The notes under the pieces: generated by a model
Seen by the model: the letters and a program-made list of their open reading frames with translations, nothing else
Databases searched by the model: none
Told to the model about the DNA's origin: nothing
Shown: piece by piece, positions 1-12,167 of the stretch
How positions within the stretch are numbered: the first letter of the stretch is position 1
How the letters are laid out: every line of letters starts with the position of its first letter
Position numbers and translations under genes: made by a program
Origin: Adiantum capillus-veneris
Lineage: Eukaryota; Streptophyta; Polypodiopsida; Polypodiales; Pteridaceae
Reading direction: 5' to 3'
DNA: 64,000 nucleotides
NCBI GenBank assembly: GCA_014529385.2
Contig: CM043970.1
Span: forward strand, 64,302,496 to 64,366,495

Positions 1-537
1 CAATGACGACTGGGAATATTTCAAAGATGCTATTGTACAGGTAAGTTATGAGCATTATGAAAGCTATCAAGAACAGAGTTCAAGTCTACCAAACTATGCA
101 AATATTTGAGGACAAGTATGATCAAAGTTAGAAGCTGTGATTGATGAGTGTATTGTACAAGATGCTACCTTCTTATAGGCTAATGATGAAGATATAGCTA
201 AAGATGTGTATGAAAAGTTGGGTTTTGCAGATGTTGTGCATGAAGTAGAAGTCTTTGAGGATCAGGCTTTACAACTTTAGGATCACATGGTGAATTTTGC
301 AAACAATCTACACATGTAGTTCAGGATACACAGGATGAATTTTGCAAAGAACCTATACATACAGTACAGGAGGAAAAGAAATCAGGGGATCAAAACAATG
401 AAGTGGCTAAAGCTCAAGAAGAAATTGTGCAGATAAATGAGTGCAGCCATATTCAAGTAGACATGCAGGAAGATTCGATTTCAACTAAAATTTTTGCTAC
501 TGACTCAGAATTAGAGCAAAATTAAAAAATTGGAAGA

Positions 538-609
538 GATTCTACCATAGAGTTGATTGATTACACTGGTACAGATTCTACCATAGATTTGATTGATGAT
601 ACAGATGTT
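538..609 (+). repeat. 36-bp in-frame tandem repeat, 2 copies
   Basis: The segment beginning gattctaccatag occurs at 538 and again at 574. It encodes two 12-residue copies of a D-S-T-I-(E/D)-L-I-D motif. The period is a whole number of codons, so the repeat arose inside a translated frame. Confidence 0.75.
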
Positions 610-750
610 ATAGGTCAAAGCAAGGTTGCTGTTGAGAGCAGTAGGACCATGGATTTTGGTATACCAGATTTTTCAAATTTGAATATACCAGATTTTGAGG
701 ACTTGGTTAAGCAAGAGTATGTGCTTGAAGATGTGCAAAATGTTGATTTA

Positions 751-1020
751 GAGGGCCTGCAGACTCCTTCATTGACAAGTTGTTGTGAAGCCAAGCTACC
801 AAAGTGGAAAATTGATCTTGAATGTGATGATGATGATTCAGAGGGGGTGCAGACTCCTTCTTTGACAAGTTTTTGTGACCTAGAGCTACCGATCTAGCAA
901 ACTGGTCCTGAATGTGCTAGTGATTTAGAAGGGGAGCAAACTTCTTCTCTATCAAGAATTTGTGACACAGGGCTCACACTATGGCAGAATGATCATGAAC
1001 TTGATGATGATGATTCAAAG
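751..1020 (+). repeat. ~30-codon tandem repeats, about 3 copies plus partial
   Basis: Copies begin at 751, 841 and 928, and a partial fourth begins at 1018. The spacings are 90, 87 and 90 bases. Each starts with (E/K)-G-x-Q-T-P-S-L-T-S or a decayed version and ends in an acidic D-D-D-D-S-type run. The codon-multiple period suggests expansion while the frame was still translated. The stop at 895-897 lies inside copy 2. Confidence 0.75.
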
Positions 1021-1934
1021 GGGGTGCGTAGTGAAGTCCAATATCTTGATGTTGAATATGATTGGTTTCATTGTGCCGCTGATACAAACAAGGCAATAGA
1101 TGAAATTTTTTATGTGCATCCTGAACTTTGTGCTACAAAAGTGCAAAGATATCTGGATGAGGGTGAGAGACTTGAAGAGCAGTTTACAGCAGATGTATTT
1201 AGTATGCATGTCATATGTGGGAATCTTAGTTTACAGCAGCCTGAGATGTGCAAGATGGAGGAACCTTCTGAAGCAATGGACCTAGATCTTATGTGCTTAT
1301 TGGACAAAGCTTTGGAAGGGTTCTCAATTACAAATGCTAAGGATACCAATCAATCTAGATTCATGCATCAGCAAGTTTGTCCAGATGCAGCTGATGATGA
1401 ACTTATGCAGTTGTTGGATGATGCTCTACTTGATTTTGAGCCTCTACAAGATAGAGAATTTTTTTTTGATGCATCTTGCGAGCCTAATAAAGAGAGTTTT
1501 ACCAAAGACTTGATGTATTTAGATATGCATGATTGGGATTCCAATACTAGTGAGAGTGAAGGTGCACTGCCAATGCTTTTACCTGTGATTGATGATCGAC
1601 AATTGGATGAGCCAGTTGCACAAGGGATATGAAAGTATCTAGTAATACCTGATGCTATATGAGATCTGATGTTACCTTATGATGTAGGGATTTTGAGCTA
1701 TCTTTTGACCCAGGAGGTGATAGATATATGCATGGTCCGGGGAAATTGACTTATATGCCATATGATCCAGGCAGTTTGCATGAAGATTTGTATGTTACTA
1801 ATTTATGTTTATGCTTTATTGACTGGAAATTCTTGTATATTCCCAATGATCCTGGAGGATGGTGCAAATTTTTTAAAGGAATGCTCACAGTGGGTCAAAT
1901 GATTAGTTTCCCATTTGATCCCGGGGGCTACTAA

Positions 1935-2503
1935 AGTGCTAGTTGCAGATTTAAAGAGTACCAGTTATCTGTTGTAGCAGGTTGCATGGTACAAGGTTTT
2001 GTTTCCTAGATTATGCTAAGTCAGAAGAATTTTTGGTTATGTGTTCAATAAGATTACATGGCTGGCTTCCAGTTGACTTCTTTGGACAATTGGTGAAATA
2101 TCTTCACATCTTTTGAGTTGGTTATGCTACCAGAACTTGAGGTAAAGGACTTGACGTCCATTCGCAAATAGAGTAAGGCATACTTGAGCTTGATAGGGTT
2201 CCCTAAAGTGAGCTTAATGGTCAAGCCGTGTGCATCATTAACTGGAGCACTTGAGTCTGGCGGGGTTCACTAAACAGTTTTCCATAATTGAATGCTTTGG
2301 AGATACGATCGATACTGTTTAAAGATTTTTAATGCGCAGCTACCTAATGATTAAGCTAGAACATTGATGATAGGGTATAAGCCTTATATTATTTTTCATA
2401 TGTTTACCAATTAAGTGAGTCTGATGATGGCAAAGAGCTTAAGGTACTTGTAGTAGATGAAGATTGAAGTGCAGTTGGCACAGATCGGAGGCTGCGCAGG
2501 TTC
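1935..2503 (+). other. Non-coding 3' region of the retroelement
   Basis: No open frame or RNA gene can be supported here. It lies between the last decayed coding piece and the polypurine tract, as expected for the 3' untranslated part of an LTR element. Confidence 0.5.
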
Positions 2504-2515
2504 AGAGGGGGTGGA
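2504..2515 (+). promoter_or_regulatory. Polypurine tract before LTR
   Basis: A purine-rich stretch (agagggggtgga, one T) ends directly at 2515 and is followed by TGTCATGCAG. That is the arrangement of a plus-strand priming site next to a 3' LTR, whose first bases are normally TG. Confidence 0.6.
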
Positions 2516-4514
2516 TGTCATGCAGCTCCGCTCCCATGCTAAGAAAGATGACAAAAAAATTCACATCAAGCTTATTTGAAGCTTACCCTAATTAATGGAC
2601 AGTGTTCAGTGCTTGCTAACAAGATAGTTTACGATTAATGTATGCTAGACGCGTCTTTAAAGGGCCAACAGATGCCTTAAGACTAGGTTGGTAACCTAAC
2701 AGGACATAAAAGTGTCCTTTCAGGGTTTTGAAAAAAACCTCCAAAACCATAGTAGATCCACTCATTTTGTAAAATCCTTTCATGAGGTTATAGTTCAAGG
2801 CCTACTAAACATGGAAAAAGTAAGAAACTTGTAAAATTTCTCATCTTTTGGTCACACCAAGCCTCCAAAGTTGATGGACCAGTGAACTTTCATCAAAACA
2901 GTCATTTTCTTACGTTTTGTTGCATAAAAATAAGATTAGGGATTTTTGTAGGACTTGAGATAAATTCCCTAGTTAACTTCAATGGGTTGGTGATCTAAAC
3001 ATATGATTGCTTCTCACTCACTATTTTTTGTTTTGCCAAAATAAATAGGTACAAAAAAGTTGCATTTTTACCATTCTGCAAACCTATCATCAAAGTTTCT
3101 ATAGCCACGCTCAATACAAATAATATATGCATGTTTTCTTAGTTCCCTATTGTCCTTTATGTTCATAAGGAGCCATGGATCATGTCAAAAGAATAATACA
3201 TCTCTTGCCAAGGGGAATCTTGGGGACAAAGATGAAGTGTTAAATACAGCAAACATGAAAAAACTGGGTTGAACATTATGAGTTGTAGAATCCCATAGAA
3301 ACTATTCAATATCTAGCCAAGTTTGATCCTTATGACTAGATATGGTTACTACCTACAAAATGCATGTAGTTTTCACAAGAAACTAACAATATTGAAAAAG
3401 CTATACTTGATATACTAGAATGTTTCGTTTTCTTCCATAATTGAAAAAATCAACCATCTTTGTGTACTATGCAAAATACGGTATTAGGTGCCCCAAAACT
3501 CAAGGAATGTTAGCTTTATGTTACAATATGCGACATAGAAAATCAAAAATGAATTTGGATATCATGAAATCCACCAAAAAAATCATAGAAGAGCTAAAAT
3601 TGGCTAAAAAACAGGATTTGACAATTTTTGTAATTTGGTTATAACTTACAACTTTAATATTTATTTCTCCCTAGAAGCATCAGGACATGTTGAGGACTAC
3701 TAAAGATAGTTCTCTAGCATTATAGACCTCACAAACATGAATTCTAGAGTGGTATAGTTGCAAAAAGTTAAAAAAAGCCAAAAACAGGACCCGTTTTTTC
3801 ACACAGTTTAGGTTGTGAAATGTTGTGCAAGGACAATGTTAAAGATGGAATTGATATTCCAAAAAAATGTCGAGGTTTTTTCAGCTCATGAGACAACTTT
3901 CTAGATAGATAGCACCTCAAAATCCATTTTGAAACTCTTGACATAATTCAAGGAAAATGGTCACTTCACAAGACATAAAAGTGTCCTAGGACATAAAAGT
4001 GTCCCATTACCAACCTAGTGTTAATGATGCTAAAAAGGAGTATGCTTGAAGTGAGAACAGATGAGCGATTATGATTTAGAATTTTAGTGCTTGAAGTGCT
4101 CTACCGGCCTGTCTTTACGACTCGTCGATTGGAGCTACAGTGCAAAAGTTATGGCAGTTTGAAGTTTGAGTCAATTGCAGATCTGTACCAAATTGGGTAA
4201 CTACAGCTGAGGGGACAGAAATGAAATGAATGCATGGGCCTAAATTTCTCACTTTGTGAAGTGCATCGGTCTTTTTAGACTAGTGATCGGAGTTTCGGTT
4301 GCCAAGATATTGGCCGTTAAAGATTCATTGGGGGTCGGTTTTGTACCGGTCTGATCTGCTTGATCGATGTGCCATCTGGGAATTTTACAGCCTCAGCAGG
4401 GTTTGTATGCGTTCTATGCAGTTTGAGAAGTCTAAAGAAATTAACGACTCGTCAGACCGAGTCTGGGTTCATGAGATAATATGGATTAAGGCTTGTGTCA
4501 GCTGCCGGCACAGC
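2516..4514 (+). repeat. LTR A, interrupted
   Basis: The LTR begins with TG at 2516 directly after the polypurine tract. An inverted copy of the same sequence lies at 5611-6265. Taking out the 1344 bases of the TTAA element plus one target copy (2681-4024) leaves 655 bases, the same length as the inverted copy. Homology between the two stops at about 4514, so the true LTR end beyond this point is unknown. A TATA-like box follows at 4906. Confidence 0.65.
2681..4020. mobile_element. TTAA-type DNA element, copy 1 (1340 bp)
   Basis: TTAA (2677-2680 and 4021-4024) flanks this insertion. The homologous LTR at 5611-6265 has one TTAA and no insertion at the same point, which gives the empty site. 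The ends are inverted: left gACTAGGTTGGTAA, right the complement of CACTAGGTTGGTAA. Inside each end is the subterminal motif ggacataaaagtgtcc, once at the left and twice at the right. No transposase frame is visible, so the element is non-autonomous. Relatives lie at 35332, 36464 and 50856. The termini begin CACTA as in CACTA elements, but a 4-bp TTAA duplication is more typical of piggyBac, so the superfamily is unresolved. Confidence 0.85.
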
Positions 4515-4636
4515 TTTATCCGCGAACTCCCCGACCTACTTAGATTCCTTCCTTCCCTTCACACACCTTGCTTCGTTTCTCCAACATAAGAGCGAGAGAG
4601 TGCCATTGCTTCGTGATGCTTTGGTAGCCGAGGAGG

Positions 4637-4751
<115 letters not shown>

Positions 4752-4905
4752 CTCTCTTACTTATGAGAGAGAGAGATCGTGCCTTCGTTCTTCCTTCTGA
4801 GATCCCGGACTCTCTTCTCCCTTCTCCGTCACAACTCCCCACAACACTCCTCACCTTGCTCGTTTCACCACCAACAAAACTCTCTTCATGCAATAAAAAA
4901 TCCTC

Positions 4906-4914
4906 TATAAATAG
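4906..4914 (+). promoter_or_regulatory. TATA-like box
   Basis: TATAAATAG followed by a C-rich stretch. It lies downstream of the recognisable LTR A sequence and could be the LTR promoter or chance. No transcript start is visible. Confidence 0.3.
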
Positions 4915-5610
4915 CCCGTTTCTCCCTTAGCAACGACGGTGCTATCATTGCTAGGGAGGCATAAAAGTCGTCGCTTGTGACATGGCATGGCGGATGTCGA
5001 CGCACACAAAACGCGATAGAAATGGCCCCAAATGTGATCTCCCTACCGAGCTGAGCACATCACGTTTCTTGGTCGCGCTCATTGGAGCTTCCATGTGACC
5101 GCTATGTCCACCTCAAGGACTACACCATTGCCTACTCCTAGCTCGTTTTCCCTTTTCCTATTCACACCCCATTTGGTTTAGGGTGGCCATACCTATTTTC
5201 CCTCGGTGGTCAAGTTCCTTTTAATCTGGGTGGCCATTAGATGAGCCTTTGGGCGGCCTAGCCTAGGTTGCCCTTGGGCATTGGGCGGCCAAGCCTTTTT
5301 GTAAGGGCACCACAAATGACATGCATACCGGCAAGGAACCACCAAGCTCAACATCTTCCTCCAGCATCCCCTATCAAGCCTGGCGTATCCCACAATCAAT
5401 ACGCTCCATGAGACGACATTTCAGACAAAGACCTCATCAAAAACATCGTTCTTTTGTATGAGCACCATATTTGGAACACATATCTGCTAAGAAATTTCCC
5501 ATTACGGCATTTAGCAAGTACACCAGCCAAAGAATTTCTCAACACGGCTTTCACCTTTCAGCAGCACTTGACTGACAATATCATCCGGATTCCAAAATTT
5601 ATCCTTCTCA

Positions 5611-6265
5611 GCTGTGCCGGCAGCTGACACCGAACTTAAGCCATATTATCTCATGAACTCGGACTCGGTCTGACGAGCCGTTAATTTCTTTAGACTTCTC
5701 AAACTGCATAGAATGCATACAAACCTTGCTGAGGCTGTAAAATTCCCAGATGGCACACCGATCGAGCAGACCAGAATGGTACGGAACCGGCCCCTGCTGA
5801 ATCTTTAGCAGCCAATATCTTGGCAACCAAAACTCTGATCACTGATCCGAAAAGACGGATGCACTCCACAAAGTGAGCACTACGGACCCATGCATTCATT
5901 TCATTTATGTCCCCTTAGCTGTAGTTGCCCAATCCAGCACCGATCTACAATTGACTCAAACTTCAAATTGCCATAACTTTTGCATTGTAGCTCCAATCGA
6001 CAAGCCATAAAGACATGCCGGTAGAGCACTTCAAGCACTACAGGTCTAAATCATAATCTCTCATCTATGCTCACTTCAAGCATACTCCTTTTTAGCATCA
6101 TTAAGGCATCTGTTGGCCCTTTAAAGCCGTATCTGGCATACATAAATCATTAACTAGCTTGTTAGCAAGCAATGAACACTGTCCATTAATCAGGGAAAGC
6201 TTCAAATAAGCTTGATGTGCATTTTTTTGGCATCTTTCTTAGCATGGTAGCGGAGCTGCACGACA
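5611..6265 (-). repeat. LTR B fragment, inverted copy of LTR A
   Basis: Read on the minus strand it starts TGTCGTGCAGC at 6265 and follows LTR A closely to 5611. It is not preceded by a polypurine tract, so it is a solo or truncated LTR in the opposite direction. It lacks the TTAA element, and so serves as the empty-site reference. Confidence 0.75.
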
Positions 6266-6289
6266 CTGCAATGTTTTGCTATTAAAAAA

Positions 6290-6640
6290 AAAACATAATC
6301 TTGATTTGTTAGCTTGTAAATTAGGATTTCCAACAATCTTAATGAGGGGTCTCCAACCTATAATATAGGGTCCTCTCCTTCTTGTAGATCATCTCCAAGC
6401 TCTTACAAGCATCCCAATACTCTATACGCAAGGAGATATTTAGGTGTAGTCATCATCTTGTGAGCTTCATAATTGGTGTGAGAGAAGCTTTGATGCTAAC
6501 ACATTGCAAAGTGAGAGAGTGTGATTTCCCTATCTCAAACCACTATTGTACATGCTCTTCCACTATCCAAACTTGAGGTTTTGGTGCTTCAAATGCGTGT
6601 CTTGGTTCTAGAATTGTCGTCCTTTCACTTGTGCTGTGTG
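6290..6640 (+). repeat. Dispersed repeat, inverted copy at 22955-23335
   Basis: Phrases such as aatcttaatgaggggtct and the sequence around hexamers for 'gtagtcatcatctt' recur in inverted orientation near 23,000. No coding capacity or clear ends were seen. It may be part of an LTR or a non-coding mobile element. Confidence 0.55.
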
Positions 6641-7914
6641 ATTTGGTGAATGCTAGGTGACTACTAGTATCTTTTAAGTTCCATCATTTGAGCTCGTTTG
6701 AGAAAGTTGTTAGTGTGTTTTCATTGCCAAGTTTCTTGTTCATTGTAAGAGGGTTTTGTGGTGAGAGGTCTCCCACACCCTAAGATACTGTGTTTGCGCT
6801 AGCAATGTTTACCATTCACTAATTTTTGGTTTAGTTTATGCAAGCTCTGTGTAGTAGTGTGATAGTATACAACTTTACCTTGCAAGTTGTCAATCGGGTA
6901 TTTGCACAGACTTCATTGATCTCTCTCTTTCTTCCCTTTTCTCTGGCTTTCTCTTTCTCCATTTGGTATTGGTCTTGGTGTGAGATTTCATGTGTGTGTT
7001 TTTGTTGCACCTCTTCTTGGTTGTGGAAAAATCTCTCTAGCATCCTAGTTTGAATCCCATATCTAGGTGGTGCCCCTTCACTTGTTTGGTTGTGGATTTG
7101 TTGTTTTTGTTTCTTGCTTGTGGTTGCCCCAACCCAATTGAGTAGCACGGGAGCCTTGAGGGGTGTCGCCTCTCTTGTTACCTGCCCTGGCTCACCTCAA
7201 TAGATAGCAGTAAGGTTTTCTTTTTATAGTATGTCTTAGGAGATGACGTGAGTACGTCAATTTTGTAACTATTTGGCCAACAATGTATTTTTCTAATAAT
7301 GACAATTGTGTTGTAAGTAGTACAGTTTGGTCAAAGTTTAACAATCAAGTGATTTTGCCTATGATATGTACAATTTTGTCAGTGTATTACTTTTGTCAAT
7401 TCACTTTTACCGGTATACTTTTTTCCAATTTTCATCTTATTCTTGGGAACTTTATGTTCAATATGGTTGATGTGGTGGCAGGGTAATGTATGCCCTACCA
7501 CCAAAAGATTTATTATCGAGCATTGCTATTTTTGGACCTGCAACGTCTCTATATGCATCACTAAATTGGAAACTAGAGAGTCTCTATTTGCATCTCTATA
7601 TGCTTCACTATATAGCATCGTATATAGAGATGCATATAGCGACGTAGATAGTGACGTTCTCTTTGTGACGTGTATAGTGACATCAGGGAAAAAATATCCG
7701 TGTGTATTTTCATTGCTAAAGACGTCATAAGTGTGAAGAACATCTTGTAGTGCTCATCTTTGGACAGAAGTGGAAAAAAATTTGGAAAAAATAGGGCTGA
7801 TGGTTCCGCAATAGATAATTCCTTCAAAAACATCAAATAATCAAACACTAAAGCAGATTAAATCCGAACATGTGCCAATAATTAAATCAGGAGACTATTG
7901 TGAGGGAGAAGAAG
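6641..7914. other. No gene seen; one hairpin
   Basis: AT-rich sequence without a supported gene. A 12-bp perfect stem (TGCATCTCTATA at 7589-7600, its complement at 7623-7634) with a 22-base loop is the only structure noted. The open frames are short and show no family features. Confidence 0.4.
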
Positions 7915-8522
7915 GAAACACTATGTTATTTATGGAATACAAAGGAGAAAAGACAGTTGCGATATTAGATAATGGGACTGGAATTTCCATAGCAACCAAG
8001 GGGATGTGGGAAAAATAGGGAAAGCCTGCTCTAAGGAAAACCTGAATGAAACTACAACTAGTGGATGGATACATGGAGAGACTGATTAGTATATCAGAAA
8101 AAATCATTGTATCCTCTTATGAAATTGCGTATGAACACACCTTTGCTATGAAGAATTTTGAGAAGAGTAGCAGTTTGGATATCATATTGGGTGGACCATT
8201 CATGCGTCAGCTCAAAATCGTAAAAGACTGGGGCTATAACTATATCTACATAAGACAAAAGGAGGTCACTACGAAGATCGGTGTCAAAGATCATAGTTAT
8301 AGAGATGTCGAGCGAACCCGTGGGAAAGAGTTAAACTCCACAACCGAGCAAGAAGGGGTGATACCTCCATGGTTGCAAAGCAAAGCACATATTAGGGTGT
8401 GTGGAGCTTCAGAGTTTGGAAGTTTGAGAAAAGAAGATTGCATTCTCGACCGACCAGCAAGGAATAAGTCATATGTACCATATCCTTTTCCGAAAGAGAT
8501 GTTTGAAACATTTGGATGGTAG
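7915..8522 (+). pseudogene. Ty3/gypsy retropepsin domain, broken
   Basis: The translation shows a retropepsin-like active-site segment A-I-L-D-N-G-T-G-I-S-I-A near 7957-7992, where intact families have D-(S/T)-G. Two stops follow, and then an open frame at 8046-8522 with the family's I-I-L-G-G-P-F-M-R-Q-L second half. It matches the protease-to-linker part of a gypsy polyprotein and lies directly upstream of the RT. The stops at about 8017 and 8045 make it dead. It would have cut the Gag-Pol polyprotein in an active element. Confidence 0.65.
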
Positions 8523-8678
8523 CAAATACTGGCCACCCTTGATATGTGTGTAAATGAGGTGACACTAACCAAATCTATGATGAGCAAGAATATGATATAG
8601 CTCCATTCCAGACGAGCAAGGATATGATATGATAACCAAATCTCGGATGAGCAAGGATATGATATAGTTCCATTCTAG

Positions 8679-10935
8679 ATGATGAGCCTTATCTTGAATT
8701 TAAAATTGAGATCTGAAGAACCTGACGTGGAGGGAGTTATAGAGTGTAGACGCATAGTGGATGAGATCTCTTTAAGAGACCTTAGTGAAAACTATGAGGA
8801 AGTATCCCAAGACTCCCAGGACAACCCTTTGGAGGAAGACATGGAAGATGAGCGCTCTAGTAGCTATGATAAAGACATCAAACTCAAGGACCAACAAGCT
8901 ATTTTTTACAATTTTCCCAACCAAAAACCACAAGACAACAGAGATACCAAGAAAGATGTGTGAACAAACAAAATCAAAGGGATGATCCTCTTAAAAAAGA
9001 AAACACTGTATTTAAGGTTATTGAAGCAATTGATTGCCTTAAGGACAAGATCTTGAGAAGGTTCATGAAACATATCTCAACAGAAAGAAAAAATCCAGAA
9101 AAGGGAAGCAAACCAAAATTAGAGTTCGAGAACGCCTCTGAAAGATCAACAAAATTTTCAAAAGTAGAGTGCAAGCAAAGATACAAAGAATTAAAACGAA
9201 CTTTGAAAGAAGTGCAGACAACGGAGTTGGAGACTGAGGAAGAATCCGACAATGATAGGTTTGACGCACCTTCCCACTACAAAAGATACACTATCCAAGA
9301 TAGAAAAAGTATAGTTCAAAAGTCGAAACAAAACCCCAACAAACCTAGAACCTCATACGATGGACCAAAAAAAGCCAAGTGTATAGACCTAGCAAAACCA
9401 AGAGAGGAATCAAAGTCGTCATACATTGCCACTGACCTCACAAAAAAAGAAGAGCAGTTATTGATAGCTATGCTCCGACAATATATATATGTGTTTGCAT
9501 GGTCGTACAAGGATCCTAAGGGAATAGATCCAAAAATCTGTCAACACATGATACCCCTTAAGAGTGATGCCAAACCTCATAGAAAACGTCCCTACACATA
9601 CAATGAGACATTTGTCAAAAAGATTAAGGAAGACATAGAAAAACTCAAGGACGCGAAGTTTATCTATGAGATTGAACACACCAATTGGGTGTCTCTGATT
9701 GTGATAGTGCCCAAGAAAAATAGAAAATTACGAGTCTATGTAAATCTTAAATAAGTAAATGTTGCTACCATCAGAGACAACTATCCCCTATCAATAACAA
9801 ATCATGTGATCAAGAGAATTGCAGGGAAACAAGCTTATAGTTTCTTAGATGGGTTCTCAGGCTACAACTAGTTGACCATAAAACTAGAGGATAAACATAA
9901 GATGGGTTTTGCAATAGAATGGGGTATGTTTAAATGCATATAGAGTGATGCCTGTTGGCTTGACCAATGCACATACCACCTTTCAAAGACTAATAATTCA
10001 TGCGTTCAAGAAGTATCTGAGATAATTTTTAGAAATATACATGGATGATCTGTGCGTGCATTCTCAATTGATAAGTGAGCACATAACACACTTGGAGAAA
10101 GTCTTTGAGAAGTGCAGATCTTTCCGTATTTTGTTAAACCCTACGAAATGTGTTTTCATGGTACGGTAAGGCAAAATCTTAGGACACATTGTGTCCAAAA
10201 ATGGTATTTCCACTGATCAAGAGAAAGTATAGGTGATTGTTGCACTTCCAAGACCAACCAAATTAAAGGAGGTACAAGCATTTATGGGCCATTGGGGTAT
10301 TATAGGCGTTTCATATACATGTATGCGGTTATAGCTAAGCCTCTTTATGTTCTTATCACCAAGTTTGAGTGGATGGATGAATGTGAGACGGCTTTTCAAA
10401 AATTGAAGCAAGGATTAATCTCTGATCCAATTTTGCAAGCCACTGACTGGAACAAGATCTTCTATGTCCATGTGGATGCATTAGCCTATGCCATAGGATG
10501 CATATTAGCTCAACCTGGAGAGAGAAAAATGGATTTTTCCATTTGTTACTCTAGTAGGCAGCTTAATAGTGCACAGAAGAATTATACCACTACGTAAAGA
10601 GAAGGCTTAGGGATGATCTATGTTGTCAAAAAGTTTAGACATTACCTTCTTGCAAACAAGTTTGTTTTCTTCGACCACCAAGCACTATTGTACCTGGTAG
10701 ACAAACCTTGCAATTTGAGAAGGATTGCTCAATGGTTTATCATATTGCTTGAGTTTGATTTCACCTTGGTCATCAAGAAAGGTACAACACACTAAAGAGC
10801 AAACCATCTTTCAAGATTTCTCCATGGAGAAGCACTCAAAGAAATTGATGATGACCTTCTGGATTATTATCTGTCCAATGTTGAAATGGTTCCAAGGTGG
10901 AGTGAAGAGGTCATTTCTCTACTCACCATAGGATC
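8679..10935 (+). pseudogene. Ty3/gypsy reverse transcriptase and RNase H, broken
   Basis: 8679-9754 encodes a charged linker, then the RT start (F-A-W-S-Y-K-D ... W-V-S-L-I-V-I-V-P-K-K). Further RT motifs follow in shifted frames: F-L-D-G-F-S-G-Y-N near 9840, the Y-M-D-D catalytic motif near 10040, and the L-G-H-I thumb motif near 10180. RNase H is recognisable at 10292-10930 (Y-V-H-V-D-A-L-A-Y-A-I-G then S-S-R-Q-L-N-S-A-Q-K-N-Y). In-frame stops (9752, 9870, 10596, 10793 and others) and at least one frameshift show that it cannot be translated. It once copied element RNA to DNA. Order and orientation match the protease upstream and the integrase downstream. Confidence 0.85.
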
Positions 10936-11165
10936 ATTACAAGTAGAAATATAACCGTCAATCAGTAATCAGACAAAAAATCTCCAGCGTTTAGTTGGAT
11001 GGATATACAAGCAAGGTTATAACGATATCTTGAGACTATGTGTAGAGCCGAGGAACATGATTCATGAATACTACCTGGGACTTGCCCATATACAACACAA
11101 TGGGTTTCATAATGGGAAAATGCAAACAACACAAAGACTAATGAGACTTGGTGTCTACTGGTAAA

Positions 11166-11247
11166 CATGGGAGAGTACATCCATGAATACATAAAATCAT
11201 GTGTAGCATGGGAGAGTACATCCATGAATACATAAAATCATGTGCAG
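11166..11247 (+). repeat. 41-bp tandem duplication in integrase
   Basis: The stretch beginning catgggagagtacatccatg is repeated at 11166 and 11207. A period of 41 is not a multiple of three, so the second copy shifts the frame through the integrase zinc-binding region. Confidence 0.9.
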
Positions 11248-12029
11248 CATGTAAGAGACAACCACCAATGGAACACGCCACACTCTTTAGAGTGAAAGTA
11301 GTGCCCAAATGGATAGCTTACATTATCAAGTACTTAAAAACCAAGACATTCTTGGAGGGGTTAAGGCACGGATGAGAACTATTTAAGAGGAGGCGACACA
11401 CTAAGTGTTGATCTCGAATCAACTGTACCAAGGACAAGGAAAAAAAAACCAATTGAGATTGTGTGCTACTGAGGGTAGATATTTCTCCATCCTAGAACAA
11501 GCACACGTAGGCCAGCCATGTGGACATTTTTCAGCTTACAAAACAACAAAGCTGATATTTCTTGCAAGAATATGGTGACCAACCATGTTCACAAATGCGA
11601 AAACATATGTAGAACGGTGTGATGACTGCCAACGCACTGAGGCACCTCTGTGGAGAGATGAAATGCCTTTATGACGGATAAAAGGAGTTCGAGCCTTTGC
11701 CAAGTGGGGCATAGATTTTGTAGGCCCCATCATACCTCCTGCATACTGCACACACTCTCAATATATTATAGTAGCAAAAAATTATTTGACCAAATGGGTG
11801 GAAGTGAAGGCAACACAAAAAAAATGATGCACAAACTATGGCACAGTTCTTATTTGAGAACATCTTTACTAAATACTGCCTACCCATTGAGATTGAGAGT
11901 GATCGAGGAACCCACTTTGTGAACACTGTCATTGAAAGTTTACCCTATCACCCCCGAGCTAACGGGAAAGCAAAGAGTACCAATAAAATCTTGTGCATGG
12001 TGCTAGCCAAAATAGCGAGTGATTCAAGG

Positions 12030-12167
12030 ACTGATTGGGACCAAAAGCTACATTTAGCATTATGGGCTTATAAGGTAGCATTAAAAACTTCCATTGGAAC
12101 TGATTGGGACTTAAAGGTACATTCAACATTATGGGCTTACAGGGTAGCATTTACAACTTCCATTGGA
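12030..12167 (+). repeat. 69-bp in-frame tandem duplication in integrase
   Basis: The segment beginning actgattggga is repeated at 12030 and 12099. Both copies encode T-D-W-D-x-K-(L/V)-H-x-x-L-W-A-Y-(K/R)-V-A and so on, giving a 23-residue in-frame duplication. Confidence 0.9.

Larger units (their letters stand above)
1..1934 (+). pseudogene. Retroelement 3' ORF remnant, acidic and repeat-rich
   Basis: Broken reading frames run on the plus strand and end about 580 bases before a polypurine tract and LTR start, so this is most likely the 3' coding part of an LTR retroelement. The best open pieces are 553-897 and 1024-1632, with a further piece at 1728-1934. The protein is very acidic, with runs of Asp/Glu and Leu-rich D-E-L-M-Q-L-L-D-D-type segments, and contains tandem repeats. 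Near the end a D-P-G-G-type motif occurs four times (around 1709, 1768, 1850 and 1918). Stops at 897 and between the pieces show decay. I recognise no enzyme domain. The part upstream of 553 is open only in short stretches (for example around 186-280). It could be a C-terminal pol extension or an extra ORF. Its function is unknown. Confidence 0.5.
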
